From Sphingomonadaceae bacterium (lineage in GTDB: Bacteria > Pseudomonadota > Alphaproteobacteria > Sphingomonadales > Sphingomonadaceae): DNA of 9,276 nucleotides. The stretch's first letter is position 1, and the number at the start of each line of letters is the position of its first letter. This document shows positions 1 through 6,661 of the stretch, piece by piece. A program made the translations under genes and the position numbers. The notes beneath the pieces are model-generated. The model had not been told where the DNA came from. It worked only from the letters and a program-made list of their open reading frames with translations, and did no database searches. The stretch covers positions 1 through 9,276 of the forward strand of contig CANFIV010000031.1 in the NCBI GenBank assembly GCA_947446935.1. The letters run 5' to 3'.

Positions 1-1
1 C

Positions 2-1720
2 CCGCTGATCAAAGAGGGTTCCGTTGCCAACGCGGTCAAGGCCCTCGATTGCATGATCGCGGCCTGCCCGCCCGCGCTTAAGGATGTGCGTCAGCGCGCC
101 AGCCTGCTCGCGCGCCTCGGCGCTTGGGACGCAGCGATTGCCGATGCGGACCTTGTGGTAGCGGGTGATCCGGCCGATCCTGTGGCACCCGTCCTGCGCC
201 TCCAGTATCGCCTGCAAGCTGGGCGTTCTGCGGAGGCCGCTTCGATAGCCGAGACGATGTCGGCGGCCGTGCACGACGATCGTTTGCAGATTTTCATGCT
301 GCTCGCCCTGCTGCGCGAATCGCGGTTCGAGCAGGCGGGGACCCTCGCCGAACAGATTAAGGTGGAGACGGTGAGCGATCCCGCGCTGGCCGGTGCCATT
401 GTCCAAGCCCTGTTCCGCGCCGAGCGGCATGGCGCGGCCATTGCTGCTGGCGAGGAACTTCTGGCATGCGGGCTCGACGGCGTGATGCTGCGCTCGCATC
501 TGGCGCAAGCTTGGATTGCTGGCGGCCCGCTCCAGACCCGGTCGGCTAAGGCGATCGAGCATCTTGAGGCCGGGGTGGCGCTTGCGCCGGAAGACCTGCG
601 CATGGTCTCGATGCTTGGCTCGCTGCTGCTGCGCGCTGGAAAGACCGAAGCGGCGCTGCCGTATTTGCGCCAGTGTGTCGAGAAGCAGCCGCATATGGGG
701 CAAATCCGCGTGCTCTATGCTAGGGCGCTCAAGCAGGCGGGGCGGCACGAAGAGGCGGCAAACGAGTTTGTCACGATGCTTTCCACCACGCCCGACGAGG
801 GCACCCGGTGGCAACGCTACGCTGCCGGTGCGCTGGCGCAGGCCGGGCGGCGTGATGAGGCGGCAGACATGTTTGACGCTTGGGTCACGCGGCGGCGCGA
901 AGGCCTGCCCGACAGTTTCAGCGAGGGGCTAGAAGCGCTGTGGAACAAGCTTGACGAGGTCAAGGTGCCCCAGTTGCGGCTGGACTGGGCGTGGTCGCTG
1001 CGCGATCCGGATTGCCAGCTCGGCCGCGAGGAGTGGGATCGCCGCGCCAAGTGGGGGCATCTGGCCGATCACTTCCTGCTCGATTGGCTCGAATGCCGGG
1101 ACGCGCAAGTCGAAGAGGCAATGTACCACTTTGCCGACGAGCTCGATTTTCTTGAGCAGTTCACCATAGAGGCCCGCGCCCGCGCGCCCGGCAAGGGTGT
1201 GGTCTATGCGTCTGCCCATGTCGGGGCGATGTACTTCGGCCCTTTGTCGCTGGAACTTATAGGCGAACGCTCGCGCTGGGTCGCCTCGACCCCCAGCGTG
1301 GCGCGAACCGCCTATTCCGAAACCCTAATTTCGACCAGCGACCAGACGGAAACGCAAGTCGTGCGCGCGTTCATGCAGGCGCTGAAGCAGGATTGCATCG
1401 TGGTGATCGTGGCCGATGGCGCGATTAATCTGGCTGCACCGCGTGTTGAATTTGAAGGGCAGGACGTCACCTACTCGCAGTTCGCAGCGCGTACGGCCTA
1501 TCGCATGGGTTCCCCCTCGGCATTTGTCTCACCCGTCTGGCGGCCGGACAATCATCTGGGTTTTGTGCTCGAGCACTTGCCCATGCCTGATGAGGGCGAG
1601 AGTGCCGATGCCTACGCCGAGCGTTGGCAGGCGGCCTATTTCAGCCACTTGCGCCGGTTCCTTGCTGGTAATCCGGAAAACCTGCGGCTTTCGGGCGGAA
1701 TTTGGCGGCATATCCGCTAG
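2..1720 (+). CDS. TPR-repeat protein with C-terminal LpxL/HtrB-like acyltransferase domain (5' partial)
   Basis: The frame is open from the first complete codon of the window, so the gene starts upstream; the first internal ATG is at 53 (residue numbers below count from it) and is probably not the true start, because the 17 preceding codons read as good TPR-like protein. Residues 1-285 are alpha-helical TPR-like repeats (clear ones at about 165-280). Residues 335-555 resemble the lysophospholipid acyltransferase fold of LpxL/HtrB: a core block SAHVGAMY with His389 in the position of the catalytic His, a hydrophobic strand ending in Asp455-Gly, a block like the R-x-G-x-P strand region (478-495), and a C-terminal WRHIR like the LpxL W-x-H-R end. 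The acidic residue of the usual H-x4-D/E motif is Tyr394 here. Family knowledge: LpxL enzymes acylate lipid A at the inner membrane. By inference this protein acts on a lipid anchor or polysaccharide of the locus; the true substrate is unknown. No signal peptide is visible in the part present. Confidence 0.65.
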   Translation, partial: PLIKEGSVANAVKALDCMIAACPPALKDVRQRASLLARLGAWDAAIADADLVVAGDPADPVAPVLRLQYRLQAGRSAEAASIAETMSAAVHDDRLQIFMLLALLRESRFEQAGTLAEQIKVETVSDPALAGAIVQALFRAERHGAAIAAGEELLACGLDGVMLRSHLAQAWIAGGPLQTRSAKAIEHLEAGVALAPEDLRMVSMLGSLLLRAGKTEAALPYLRQCVEKQPHMGQIRVLYARALKQAGRHEEAANEFVTMLSTTPDEGTRWQRYAAGALAQAGRRDEAADMFDAWVTRRREGLPDSFSEGLEALWNKLDEVKVPQLRLDWAWSLRDPDCQLGREEWDRRAKWGHLADHFLLDWLECRDAQVEEAMYHFADELDFLEQFTIEARARAPGKGVVYASAHVGAMYFGPLSLELIGERSRWVASTPSVARTAYSETLISTSDQTETQVVRAFMQALKQDCIVVIVADGAINLAAPRVEFEGQDVTYSQFAARTAYRMGSPSAFVSPVWRPDNHLGFVLEHLPMPDEGESADAYAERWQAAYFSHLRRFLAGNPENLRLSGGIWRHIR

Positions 1721-1736
1721 CGCGGAGGGAGCCCGG

Positions 1737-3119
1737 TCATCGGTTGCCGGGGTCGCTCTTCAGCAGGATCCGGGCCGATGCCGGCTGCAGACTGACCGTG
1801 CCGACCGCGGGTTCCCGGTCCAGACCCGCCCAGGTGCCAAGCGAAAGGTGATAGGTCATGGTCGCCTTCGACGAGGGATTGACTAGCACGATCCCCCGCG
1901 TGAACGTGCGGGCCCATCCGCCGCCCGGCACTTCGACCGCCGGACCGACCGGCGCCCCGACAGGCGGATTAAGGCTGGCCGGATAGTGCAGCTCGGGCGT
2001 GCGCACCCCGTTCTTTACTGCGCCAAGATAGCTTTGTGGCCCGCGCGTGAGCAGGAAATTGCCGACAATCCACTGCGCCTCGTCGTCGCCGAGATCGTCT
2101 GGAAAGGCGCAAGTCTTTTCGAGTGCGACCCATGCCATGCGTTGTGCTGCCCAGCGTGCGGCGTCGAACTTGGCCCGCCAGGTTTCGTCGGTCACCAGCG
2201 CGGTGCAGCCGCGGCTCGTTCCTGCTTCCTCCAGCCAGATATCGCCCAGCGCGATCAGCCTGCGGGTGATGTCCGCGTCGTCCGGGTTGACCGAGGCGTT
2301 CAGCGCCAGCAGGCCGCCGCGCGCGTGAATCTCGTCCGCCAGCCATTTGACCCAGTCCATCACCGCCTGCTCGTAGACGGGATCCTTGCCCTCGCCCGAA
2401 AACAGCTGGACCCACTGGCCATTGCGATAGACGCCACAGCGCCGGCCGCCATTGCGCAGGCTTACATTGTCGAGCGCAATGACGCGCTGGCCCGATTTGA
2501 GCGCCGGGGCAATGAACGTGTTGAGGATATATTCCCGCACGGCGGGGTTGGTCGTGTCGATAGGCGCATAGGCGCCCCACTCATAAGTGAAGAGGGGCGC
2601 AGGCGTGGTCCTGTCGCACTTGTAGACAATCTCATCGGGCGCGTTCTGAGCATACCACTCGGCTGTGTGGCTGCGGTTAAGATCGCGGTCGATGGGATAG
2701 TAGAAGCTGCCGATGGCGCGGCTGTGCGGCGCCGATCCGCCCCAGACGAAGCCGACTTCGCTGCCCGTCTGCGATGTGTCGATCTGGCGGTTGTCGGTCA
2801 TCTGGGCGAAAGTGATGCGATCCTCTGGCAGCATCGGAAAGCCCTTGGTGCCGGCGTGGGGCTCATCATTGCCGCTGTCCGGCTGCGGCTCGGAGGGTTG
2901 GGGGGCCGAGGTCTTCGGATCAACTGGCTGTTCAGTCTGCGGTGCCTCTCGGGCCGTCAAGTGCGAAGCAATGCGTTTGGCCCAATTCGTCGCGTCGGCC
3001 CGAGTGTCTGCCATCGCGGTGCAACCGCTGGTCGCAAGCAGCAGTGCTGTGGCGGCGAGCAGGAAACGCGAAGTCCGGGAAAGCCCTGCGCGGGGGGCAA
3101 TGGGGGGCTGAATCGGCAT
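1737..3119 (-). CDS. Lipoprotein, putative glycoside hydrolase (GHL15-like TIM barrel)
   Basis: Start chosen at ATG 3117-3119, giving 460 aa. A longer frame reaches 3212, but this start gives an immediate signal peptide: basic residues, a hydrophobic core at about 18-30 and a lipobox ATSGC with Cys33, so the mature protein should be a lipoprotein. A Pro/Ser/Gln-rich linker (about 59-90) tethers a globular domain (about 100-385) whose features recall the hypothetical glycosyl hydrolase family 15 and related GH-like barrels: FYYPIDRDLN near 139-148, a strand ending ALDN with Asp217, LLALNASVNPD near 270-280, and IWLEE with Glu297/Glu298 as acid candidates. Residues 400-458 (RGIVLVNPS) look like the C-terminal beta-domain common in such hydrolases. 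It converges with the upstream acyltransferase-like gene and is divergent from the sulfotransferase. Inferred role: trimming or release of the locus's polysaccharide in the periplasm or at the outer membrane. Catalytic residues and family are from pattern memory, not a search. Confidence 0.6.
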   Translation of the reverse strand: MPIQPPIAPRAGLSRTSRFLLAATALLLATSGCTAMADTRADATNWAKRIASHLTAREAPQTEQPVDPKTSAPQPSEPQPDSGNDEPHAGTKGFPMLPEDRITFAQMTDNRQIDTSQTGSEVGFVWGGSAPHSRAIGSFYYPIDRDLNRSHTAEWYAQNAPDEIVYKCDRTTPAPLFTYEWGAYAPIDTTNPAVREYILNTFIAPALKSGQRVIALDNVSLRNGGRRCGVYRNGQWVQLFSGEGKDPVYEQAVMDWVKWLADEIHARGGLLALNASVNPDDADITRRLIALGDIWLEEAGTSRGCTALVTDETWRAKFDAARWAAQRMAWVALEKTCAFPDDLGDDEAQWIVGNFLLTRGPQSYLGAVKNGVRTPELHYPASLNPPVGAPVGPAVEVPGGGWARTFTRGIVLVNPSSKATMTYHLSLGTWAGLDREPAVGTVSLQPASARILLKSDPGNR

Positions 3120-3132
3120 TGTAGTAGTTTTA

Positions 3133-3136
3133 CTCC
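3133..3136 (-). promoter_or_regulatory. Probable ribosome binding site of the lipoprotein gene
   Basis: The minus strand reads GGAG here, 13 bases before ATG 3119. The spacing is long but this is the best purine-rich site in the region. Together with the signal peptide it favours 3119 over the in-frame ATGs at 3155 and 3212; the ATG at 3155 has no comparable site in front of it. Confidence 0.4.
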
Positions 3137-3158
3137 AGATCGGCGATGCAGCCATTGC

Positions 3159-3177
3159 GGAGTGCGCCGGGCACTCC
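3159..3177. promoter_or_regulatory. Perfect palindrome between divergent genes (candidate operator)
   Basis: GGAGTGC, a 5-base spacer GCCGG, then GCACTCC: a perfect 7+7 inverted repeat centred in the 152-base region between the divergent lipoprotein and sulfotransferase genes. Position and symmetry suit a dimeric regulator controlling both directions. It could equally be a 5'-UTR hairpin of either transcript. I see no convincing -35/-10 pair nearby on either strand. Confidence 0.4.
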
Positions 3178-3271
3178 AAGTCGTTTCTGGTCCTATCGCT
3201 CACGTCGCACACCAGCGATGAACGCGGGCTGAGCGCTGCGCTAGAAGGGCGACGTTCAAAGCCCAGACGAG

Positions 3272-4582
3272 GTGTGGCACCGGGCAGGCAGCAGGGGCCG
3301 ATTTGTGGTGGACGCTTCCGGGCAATTGCGGCAGAGAAGCCGCGCTGTTTACAAGGACGTTCTCGCGAATATGGGTATCGAAGTGCCGCGGATTCAGCCC
3401 CGTGTCCGATGGTTGAACGCCCGCAGTGAGCGCGATTTTGCGACCTTGCACGAGCTGGTCGAGCCCATTCTGGCGCGCAATCCGAAGGATCTCTTCGTCC
3501 GCCGCCGGTATGCGCGTCTTTGCGAGATCGAGGGTCAGACCGCCCGCGCCGAACCGCACTGGGCCGCGCTTGTGGATGCGGATTCGGCTGATTTCGAGGC
3601 AGCGTTCCATCGTATGCGCAATGCTGTGGCGAAGGGCATGGACCCGGCCTCCGCCGCCGCTGCGGCTGCGCCTAATGCGAATGCCTGCTTCCACGGCGCA
3701 CTAGCCGATGCCTTGGCCGAACCCACGCCCGTGCTGGACGGCGAATTCAAGCACATTGCCATCTGCGGCGCGTCTTTTTGCGGAAGCACGCTGGTCGATC
3801 GGGTGCTGGGCGGTCTGCCGGGTGTCAGGAGTATTGGTGAATCCCACTGGATTACCAAAGTTCGTCTCGCCACCGGCTATGGTGAGGCGGCGTGGTCCGA
3901 GCCTTTGGCCGACGCTCGCTTCGTGCCATGCACAGTCTGCGGCGGGCGTTGTGAAGTGCTGACGCCGGCCTTCCGGCGTTCGCTGGCCGCCGATGCCGCC
4001 AACTGGTACCGCAAGATTGCCGCTCGGCTCGATACGCGCGTTCTGATTTCGGCGGACAAGAACCTGCGCAAACTGGTCGATCACGATCCGCTTCTGGAAC
4101 TCTTCGCGCTGGTGATCTTTAAGTCGCCTGAACAGGCATGGCGTTCGCATCTCGACAAGCTACCTGTCGATCGCGACGCCGAATTCTACACGGCGGCATG
4201 CCGCGATTATATGGCCAAGTGGCGCATCAGCTACCGCCCTTTCCTCGATCACTTTAAGCCTCAGGGCAAAGTCGTTTATCTAAACTTCGACGCATTTACG
4301 CGCCATCCCGCACCATTGTTGCGCGCGGTGTGTGACAGGTTCGGCCTGCCGTTCGCCGAGAGCGTTCTCACCACCACGGTACCGGGGCATGCAATCGGCG
4401 GCAACGGTCGCTCTATGCGCCGGCTGCGCGACAAGGACTACGGCGTGGAGATTCTACCTCTTCCGGACTCAGCGCTTGATCCCGAACATGCCGCGATCAT
4501 TGCCGGCGACGAGGCTGCGCAAGCAACCTGGCGCGAAATGCTTGCCTTGCATACAGCTCTCGCCGAGCAGGTCCCCGGCTGA
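3272..4582 (+). CDS. TPR-sulfotransferase fusion protein
   Basis: 436 aa from GTG 3272. A second GTG at 3305 is preceded by AGGGG at a 7-base spacing and may be the real start (425 aa); no usable start lies upstream, where a stop sits at 3242. Residues about 50-120 are TPR-like helices, followed by an alanine run (127-133) as linker. Residues 160-385 resemble the Sulfotransfer_3 family: strand plus 5'-phosphosulfate loop GASFCGSTLV (166-175), SADKN with Asp262-Lys263, a 3'-phosphate-binding segment KSPEQAWRS (284-292, Lys replacing the common Arg), and HAIGGNGR (373-380), typical near the C-terminus. A CxxCGGxC cluster (220-227) could bind metal. Such enzymes move sulfate from PAPS to a hydroxyl of a glycan or lipid in the cytoplasm; no signal peptide or membrane segment is seen. 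Next to a capsule exporter, sulfation of the polysaccharide is the natural inference. The methyltransferase gene follows after 39 bases, probably in the same transcript. Confidence 0.7.
   Translation: MWHRAGSRGRFVVDASGQLRQRSRAVYKDVLANMGIEVPRIQPRVRWLNARSERDFATLHELVEPILARNPKDLFVRRRYARLCEIEGQTARAEPHWAALVDADSADFEAAFHRMRNAVAKGMDPASAAAAAAPNANACFHGALADALAEPTPVLDGEFKHIAICGASFCGSTLVDRVLGGLPGVRSIGESHWITKVRLATGYGEAAWSEPLADARFVPCTVCGGRCEVLTPAFRRSLAADAANWYRKIAARLDTRVLISADKNLRKLVDHDPLLELFALVIFKSPEQAWRSHLDKLPVDRDAEFYTAACRDYMAKWRISYRPFLDHFKPQGKVVYLNFDAFTRHPAPLLRAVCDRFGLPFAESVLTTTVPGHAIGGNGRSMRRLRDKDYGVEILPLPDSALDPEHAAIIAGDEAAQATWREMLALHTALAEQVPG
3293..3297 (+). promoter_or_regulatory. Ribosome binding site candidate favouring the GTG 3305 start
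   Basis: AGGGG lies 7 bases before GTG 3305, in frame with the sulfotransferase. The first possible start, GTG 3272, has only GAAGGG about 20 bases upstream. The shorter start is therefore at least as likely as the longer one. Confidence 0.4.
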
Positions 4583-4612
4583 CATTCGATTGTCATTTCC
4601 TTTGCCCAAAGG
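4580..4612 (+). other. Two adjacent dyads in the sulfotransferase-methyltransferase gap, the second covering the ribosome binding site
   Basis: TGACA-6 bases-TGTCA (4580-4595) begins at the sulfotransferase stop codon. It is followed by CCTTTG-CC-CAAAGG (4599-4612), whose right arm contains the AAAGG ribosome binding site of the methyltransferase gene, 9 bases before its ATG. The stems are short (5-6 bp), so any structure would be weak. It does not resemble a strong intrinsic terminator. Confidence 0.3.
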
Positions 4613-4621
4613 CTCCCATCC

Positions 4622-5419
4622 ATGATCCGTAACCGTGTCGAACCAAAGCCGCTTCCCAAAGTGCGCCCCTCCCACTTGCCCGGCATATTCGGGAAGTTCG
4701 AAGATGTCGTCTGTGCTGCGATCAAGAGCCTCGAGGCCACAACCGAACCGTTCAACCAGGAGAAGCTGAAGCTTTTCCGTTTTATCCTCGCCCGGGTCGA
4801 TACCGAGAAATACGGAGCGATGCAGGAAATTCAGCTCGCCGACGGCAAGCTCAATCTGGCGACGGACATCGTCAAGTACATCGATCCAGTCGGCTGGTTC
4901 GAGAGCAAGCTGCGCGCCGCGCTGCTCGTCGGGCTCGATAAACGCGCACCGCTCGAGATTCTCGATATCGGCACAGGGCCTGCCCATTTTCCGGTCATCG
5001 CTGAATTCTACGGCCACAAAGTGCTCGGCACCGATCTGCCCTATCGCACCACGGGGAAGTTGGAGCGCGGCCACATTTATGACGCGCTCGCGGAAATCTA
5101 TGGCGTGCGCCGCATCCCGCTCAAGGTTCTGCCATTCACGCCGCTGCCCCTGCTGGATCAGCGCTACGATATGGTCACCGCCTTTCTCGCGGCCTTCAAT
5201 CTCGATGCCGAGAAGAAGCCTTGGACGACCGAGGCGTGGACGTTCTTTCTGAACGACCTCCATCGCAACGTGCTGACCGAAAACGGCGAGTTGTTCATGA
5301 GTCTCGCCGACGAAAAGCTGACCGACGAGGTCTGGGCGTTCCTCAAGGCGCATGCGGTGTTTTCGAACGACACTTCGAAACAAATCCACATCATCGATTT
5401 CTCGCGCTTCGGGGGCTAA
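4622..5419 (+). CDS. Class I SAM-dependent methyltransferase-like protein
   Basis: 265 aa; the ATG has AAAGG 9 bases upstream, so the start is well supported. The Rossmann-fold methyltransferase core is recognisable: motif I EILDIGTGP (112-120), an acidic end of strand 2 in VLGTDLP (Asp137), motif IV-like RYDMVTAF (181-188), and a later strand with the NGELFMSL pattern (221-228). The N-terminal about 100 residues are helical and may form a substrate cap. No signal peptide or membrane segment, so it should be cytoplasmic. It would use S-adenosylmethionine to methylate a sugar or other small acceptor. Downstream of a sulfotransferase and upstream of the export genes, O-methylation of a capsule sugar is plausible, but nothing in the sequence identifies the acceptor. 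Confidence 0.72.
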   Translation: MIRNRVEPKPLPKVRPSHLPGIFGKFEDVVCAAIKSLEATTEPFNQEKLKLFRFILARVDTEKYGAMQEIQLADGKLNLATDIVKYIDPVGWFESKLRAALLVGLDKRAPLEILDIGTGPAHFPVIAEFYGHKVLGTDLPYRTTGKLERGHIYDALAEIYGVRRIPLKVLPFTPLPLLDQRYDMVTAFLAAFNLDAEKKPWTTEAWTFFLNDLHRNVLTENGELFMSLADEKLTDEVWAFLKAHAVFSNDTSKQIHIIDFSRFGG

Positions 5420-5460
5420 GCTCCCGGCGCAGGGCCTCTCCGCAGTGAGCGGGAATACCG

Positions 5461-5490
5461 TTGCCTGCCGGCAGAGTGTTGGGCTAGATA
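5461..5490 (+). promoter_or_regulatory. Possible promoter of the export operon
   Basis: TTGCCT (5461-5466) and TAGATA (5485-5490), separated by 18 bases, resemble a weak sigma-70-type promoter in the only sizeable gap before the OPX gene. Initiation near 5497 would leave a leader of about 25 bases. The match is partial and the call is tentative. Confidence 0.25.
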
Positions 5491-5496
5491 CTCTGC
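5465..5496 (+). other. Overlapping inverted repeats upstream of the OPX gene
   Basis: CTGCCGGCAG (5465-5474) is a perfect 10-base palindrome. Its right half is also part of GCAGAGT-12 bases-ACTCTGC (5471-5496), a perfect 7-bp stem. The two pairings are mutually exclusive. The elements sit over the possible promoter, in the 102-base gap between the methyltransferase and the export operon. They could be an operator, a weak terminator of the upstream transcript (no T-run follows), or chance. Confidence 0.35.
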
Positions 5497-5521
5497 GCAA
5501 GGGTGGCAGGACAGTGAGGAT

Positions 5522-6652
5522 ATGGGTTTGACAGGTTCAGCGCGTCCTTTTGGCTTGGCTCCAACCGCCTGTTCCAGCCTTCGAATTGTTGCCGTTCTTG
5601 CACCCGTGCTGGTGTTGAGCGCGTGCGCACTGCCGCGCAGCGGCCCATCGGAACGTGATTTTGCCCGCGCGGATGCCGATCGTTCGATCCGGTTGGTCGA
5701 GGCGACCATGGCGGACGCGGCGACAACGCGCCAACCCCAGTCCGCCGGTTTTGATCCGGCCTGGCGCGTGGCCAGCGCGCCCATGTTTTCCGCGATCGGG
5801 GTCGGCGATCAACTGACGGTGACCCTGTTCGAGCGTGACGGCCTCAACGTGTTTGCAGCCGCGCCGGACGGTTCCTCGCGCTTCGAAGGGGTTGTGGTTG
5901 ATTCGACAGGATCGATCCAGTTGCCCTACATCGGCCGCGTCTACGTCGTGGGCCTAAGCCCCGCGGAAGCCCGCAGCGCGATTTTGCGCCCTTTGCGGCG
6001 CCTCGCGCTCAGCTCTGATGTCACCGTGTCGGTGACGGACCGCCGCAGCGAGATCGTCACGGTGCAGGGGGATGTGACCAAACCCGGCCCGGTCCCTCTG
6101 GCACCGCAGGCCAGCCGCCTCTCGGCAATCCTGGGTCTGGCCGCGCCGACGACAGCCAATATCGAGCTGGCTACGGTCACCGTCCGCCGCGATGGCCGCA
6201 ATGCAACACTGCGCCTGTCCGATCTCTATGATCAGCCGCAGGACGATATCGCGCTCAGGGGTGGCGATGTCGTCATCGTGCGTTCGGCCCCCGGCGCGGT
6301 CAACGTGCTCGGTGCGGCCGGTATTCAGGGCCGGGTCCGGATCACCAAGCGCAACTACAGTGTGGTTGATGCAGTCGGCGATGCGCGCGGTCTCAACGAT
6401 TCGCTGGCCAGCCCCGCGTCGGTCTACGTGATGCAACTGGGTTCGCCCGACGCGGTCACGACCGGAACGCCGCGCGTCTATCACTTCGATTTCCGCAATC
6501 CCGCGCAGATCGCAGTTGCGTCCGCCTTCGCGGTGCAGGATGGCGATGCGATCCTGATTTCCAACGCACCCTTTGCCCAGTCGCACAAGGTACTCTCCGC
6601 GTTCAGCGGCGTGCTGAATACAGCGCGGTCAGCCACCGCCTTGACGCCCTGA
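5522..6652 (+). CDS. Outer-membrane polysaccharide export (OPX, Wza/KpsD-type) lipoprotein
   Basis: 376 aa, close to Wza length. N-terminal signal peptide (hydrophobic about 21-32) with lipobox LSAC and lipidated Cys35. The Poly_export domain begins at IGVGDQLTVTLFE (about 92-104) and runs through DSTGSIQLPYIGRVYVVGLS and the following helix. A first SLBB-type domain starts at VTVQGDVTKPG (about 182) and a second beta-grasp-like region at VNVLGAAGIQG (about 260). The C-terminal about 25 residues could form the amphipathic helix that crosses the outer membrane in Wza. The protein should be the outer-membrane exit channel for the polysaccharide. It leads a close operon with the permease, the KpsT-like protein and the KpsE-like protein. 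AGGA at 5508-5511 gives a 10-base spacing to the ATG; a TTG at 5528 with AGGA seven bases before it is an alternative start that would not affect the signal peptide. Confidence 0.88.
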   Translation: MGLTGSARPFGLAPTACSSLRIVAVLAPVLVLSACALPRSGPSERDFARADADRSIRLVEATMADAATTRQPQSAGFDPAWRVASAPMFSAIGVGDQLTVTLFERDGLNVFAAAPDGSSRFEGVVVDSTGSIQLPYIGRVYVVGLSPAEARSAILRPLRRLALSSDVTVSVTDRRSEIVTVQGDVTKPGPVPLAPQASRLSAILGLAAPTTANIELATVTVRRDGRNATLRLSDLYDQPQDDIALRGGDVVIVRSAPGAVNVLGAAGIQGRVRITKRNYSVVDAVGDARGLNDSLASPASVYVMQLGSPDAVTTGTPRVYHFDFRNPAQIAVASAFAVQDGDAILISNAPFAQSHKVLSAFSGVLNTARSATALTP

Positions 6653-6661
6653 GCCGGCCGG

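Noticed and set aside
1732..1751. CCCGG/CCGGG stem between the convergent genes as a terminator
   Set aside because: Only 5 bp with a 10-base loop, partly inside the lipoprotein coding end, and no T-run in either direction.
3120..3212. N-terminal extension of the lipoprotein by 31 residues
   Set aside because: It would bury the signal peptide behind a polar segment and run through the intergenic palindrome. The start at 3119 puts the basic and hydrophobic parts at the very N-terminus.
1986..3221. Long plus-strand open frame opposite the lipoprotein gene
   Set aside because: Its translation has no recognisable domain, while the minus strand gives a signal peptide, lipobox and collinear hydrolase-like features. 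It is a shadow of a high-G+C gene.
4469..5500. Long minus-strand open frame opposite the methyltransferase gene
   Set aside because: No recognisable motifs; the plus strand carries clear methyltransferase motifs and a good ribosome binding site.
5528..5533. Perfect TTGACA hexamer, possible -35 element
   Set aside because: It lies inside the first codons of the OPX gene and no -10-like sequence follows at the proper distance.
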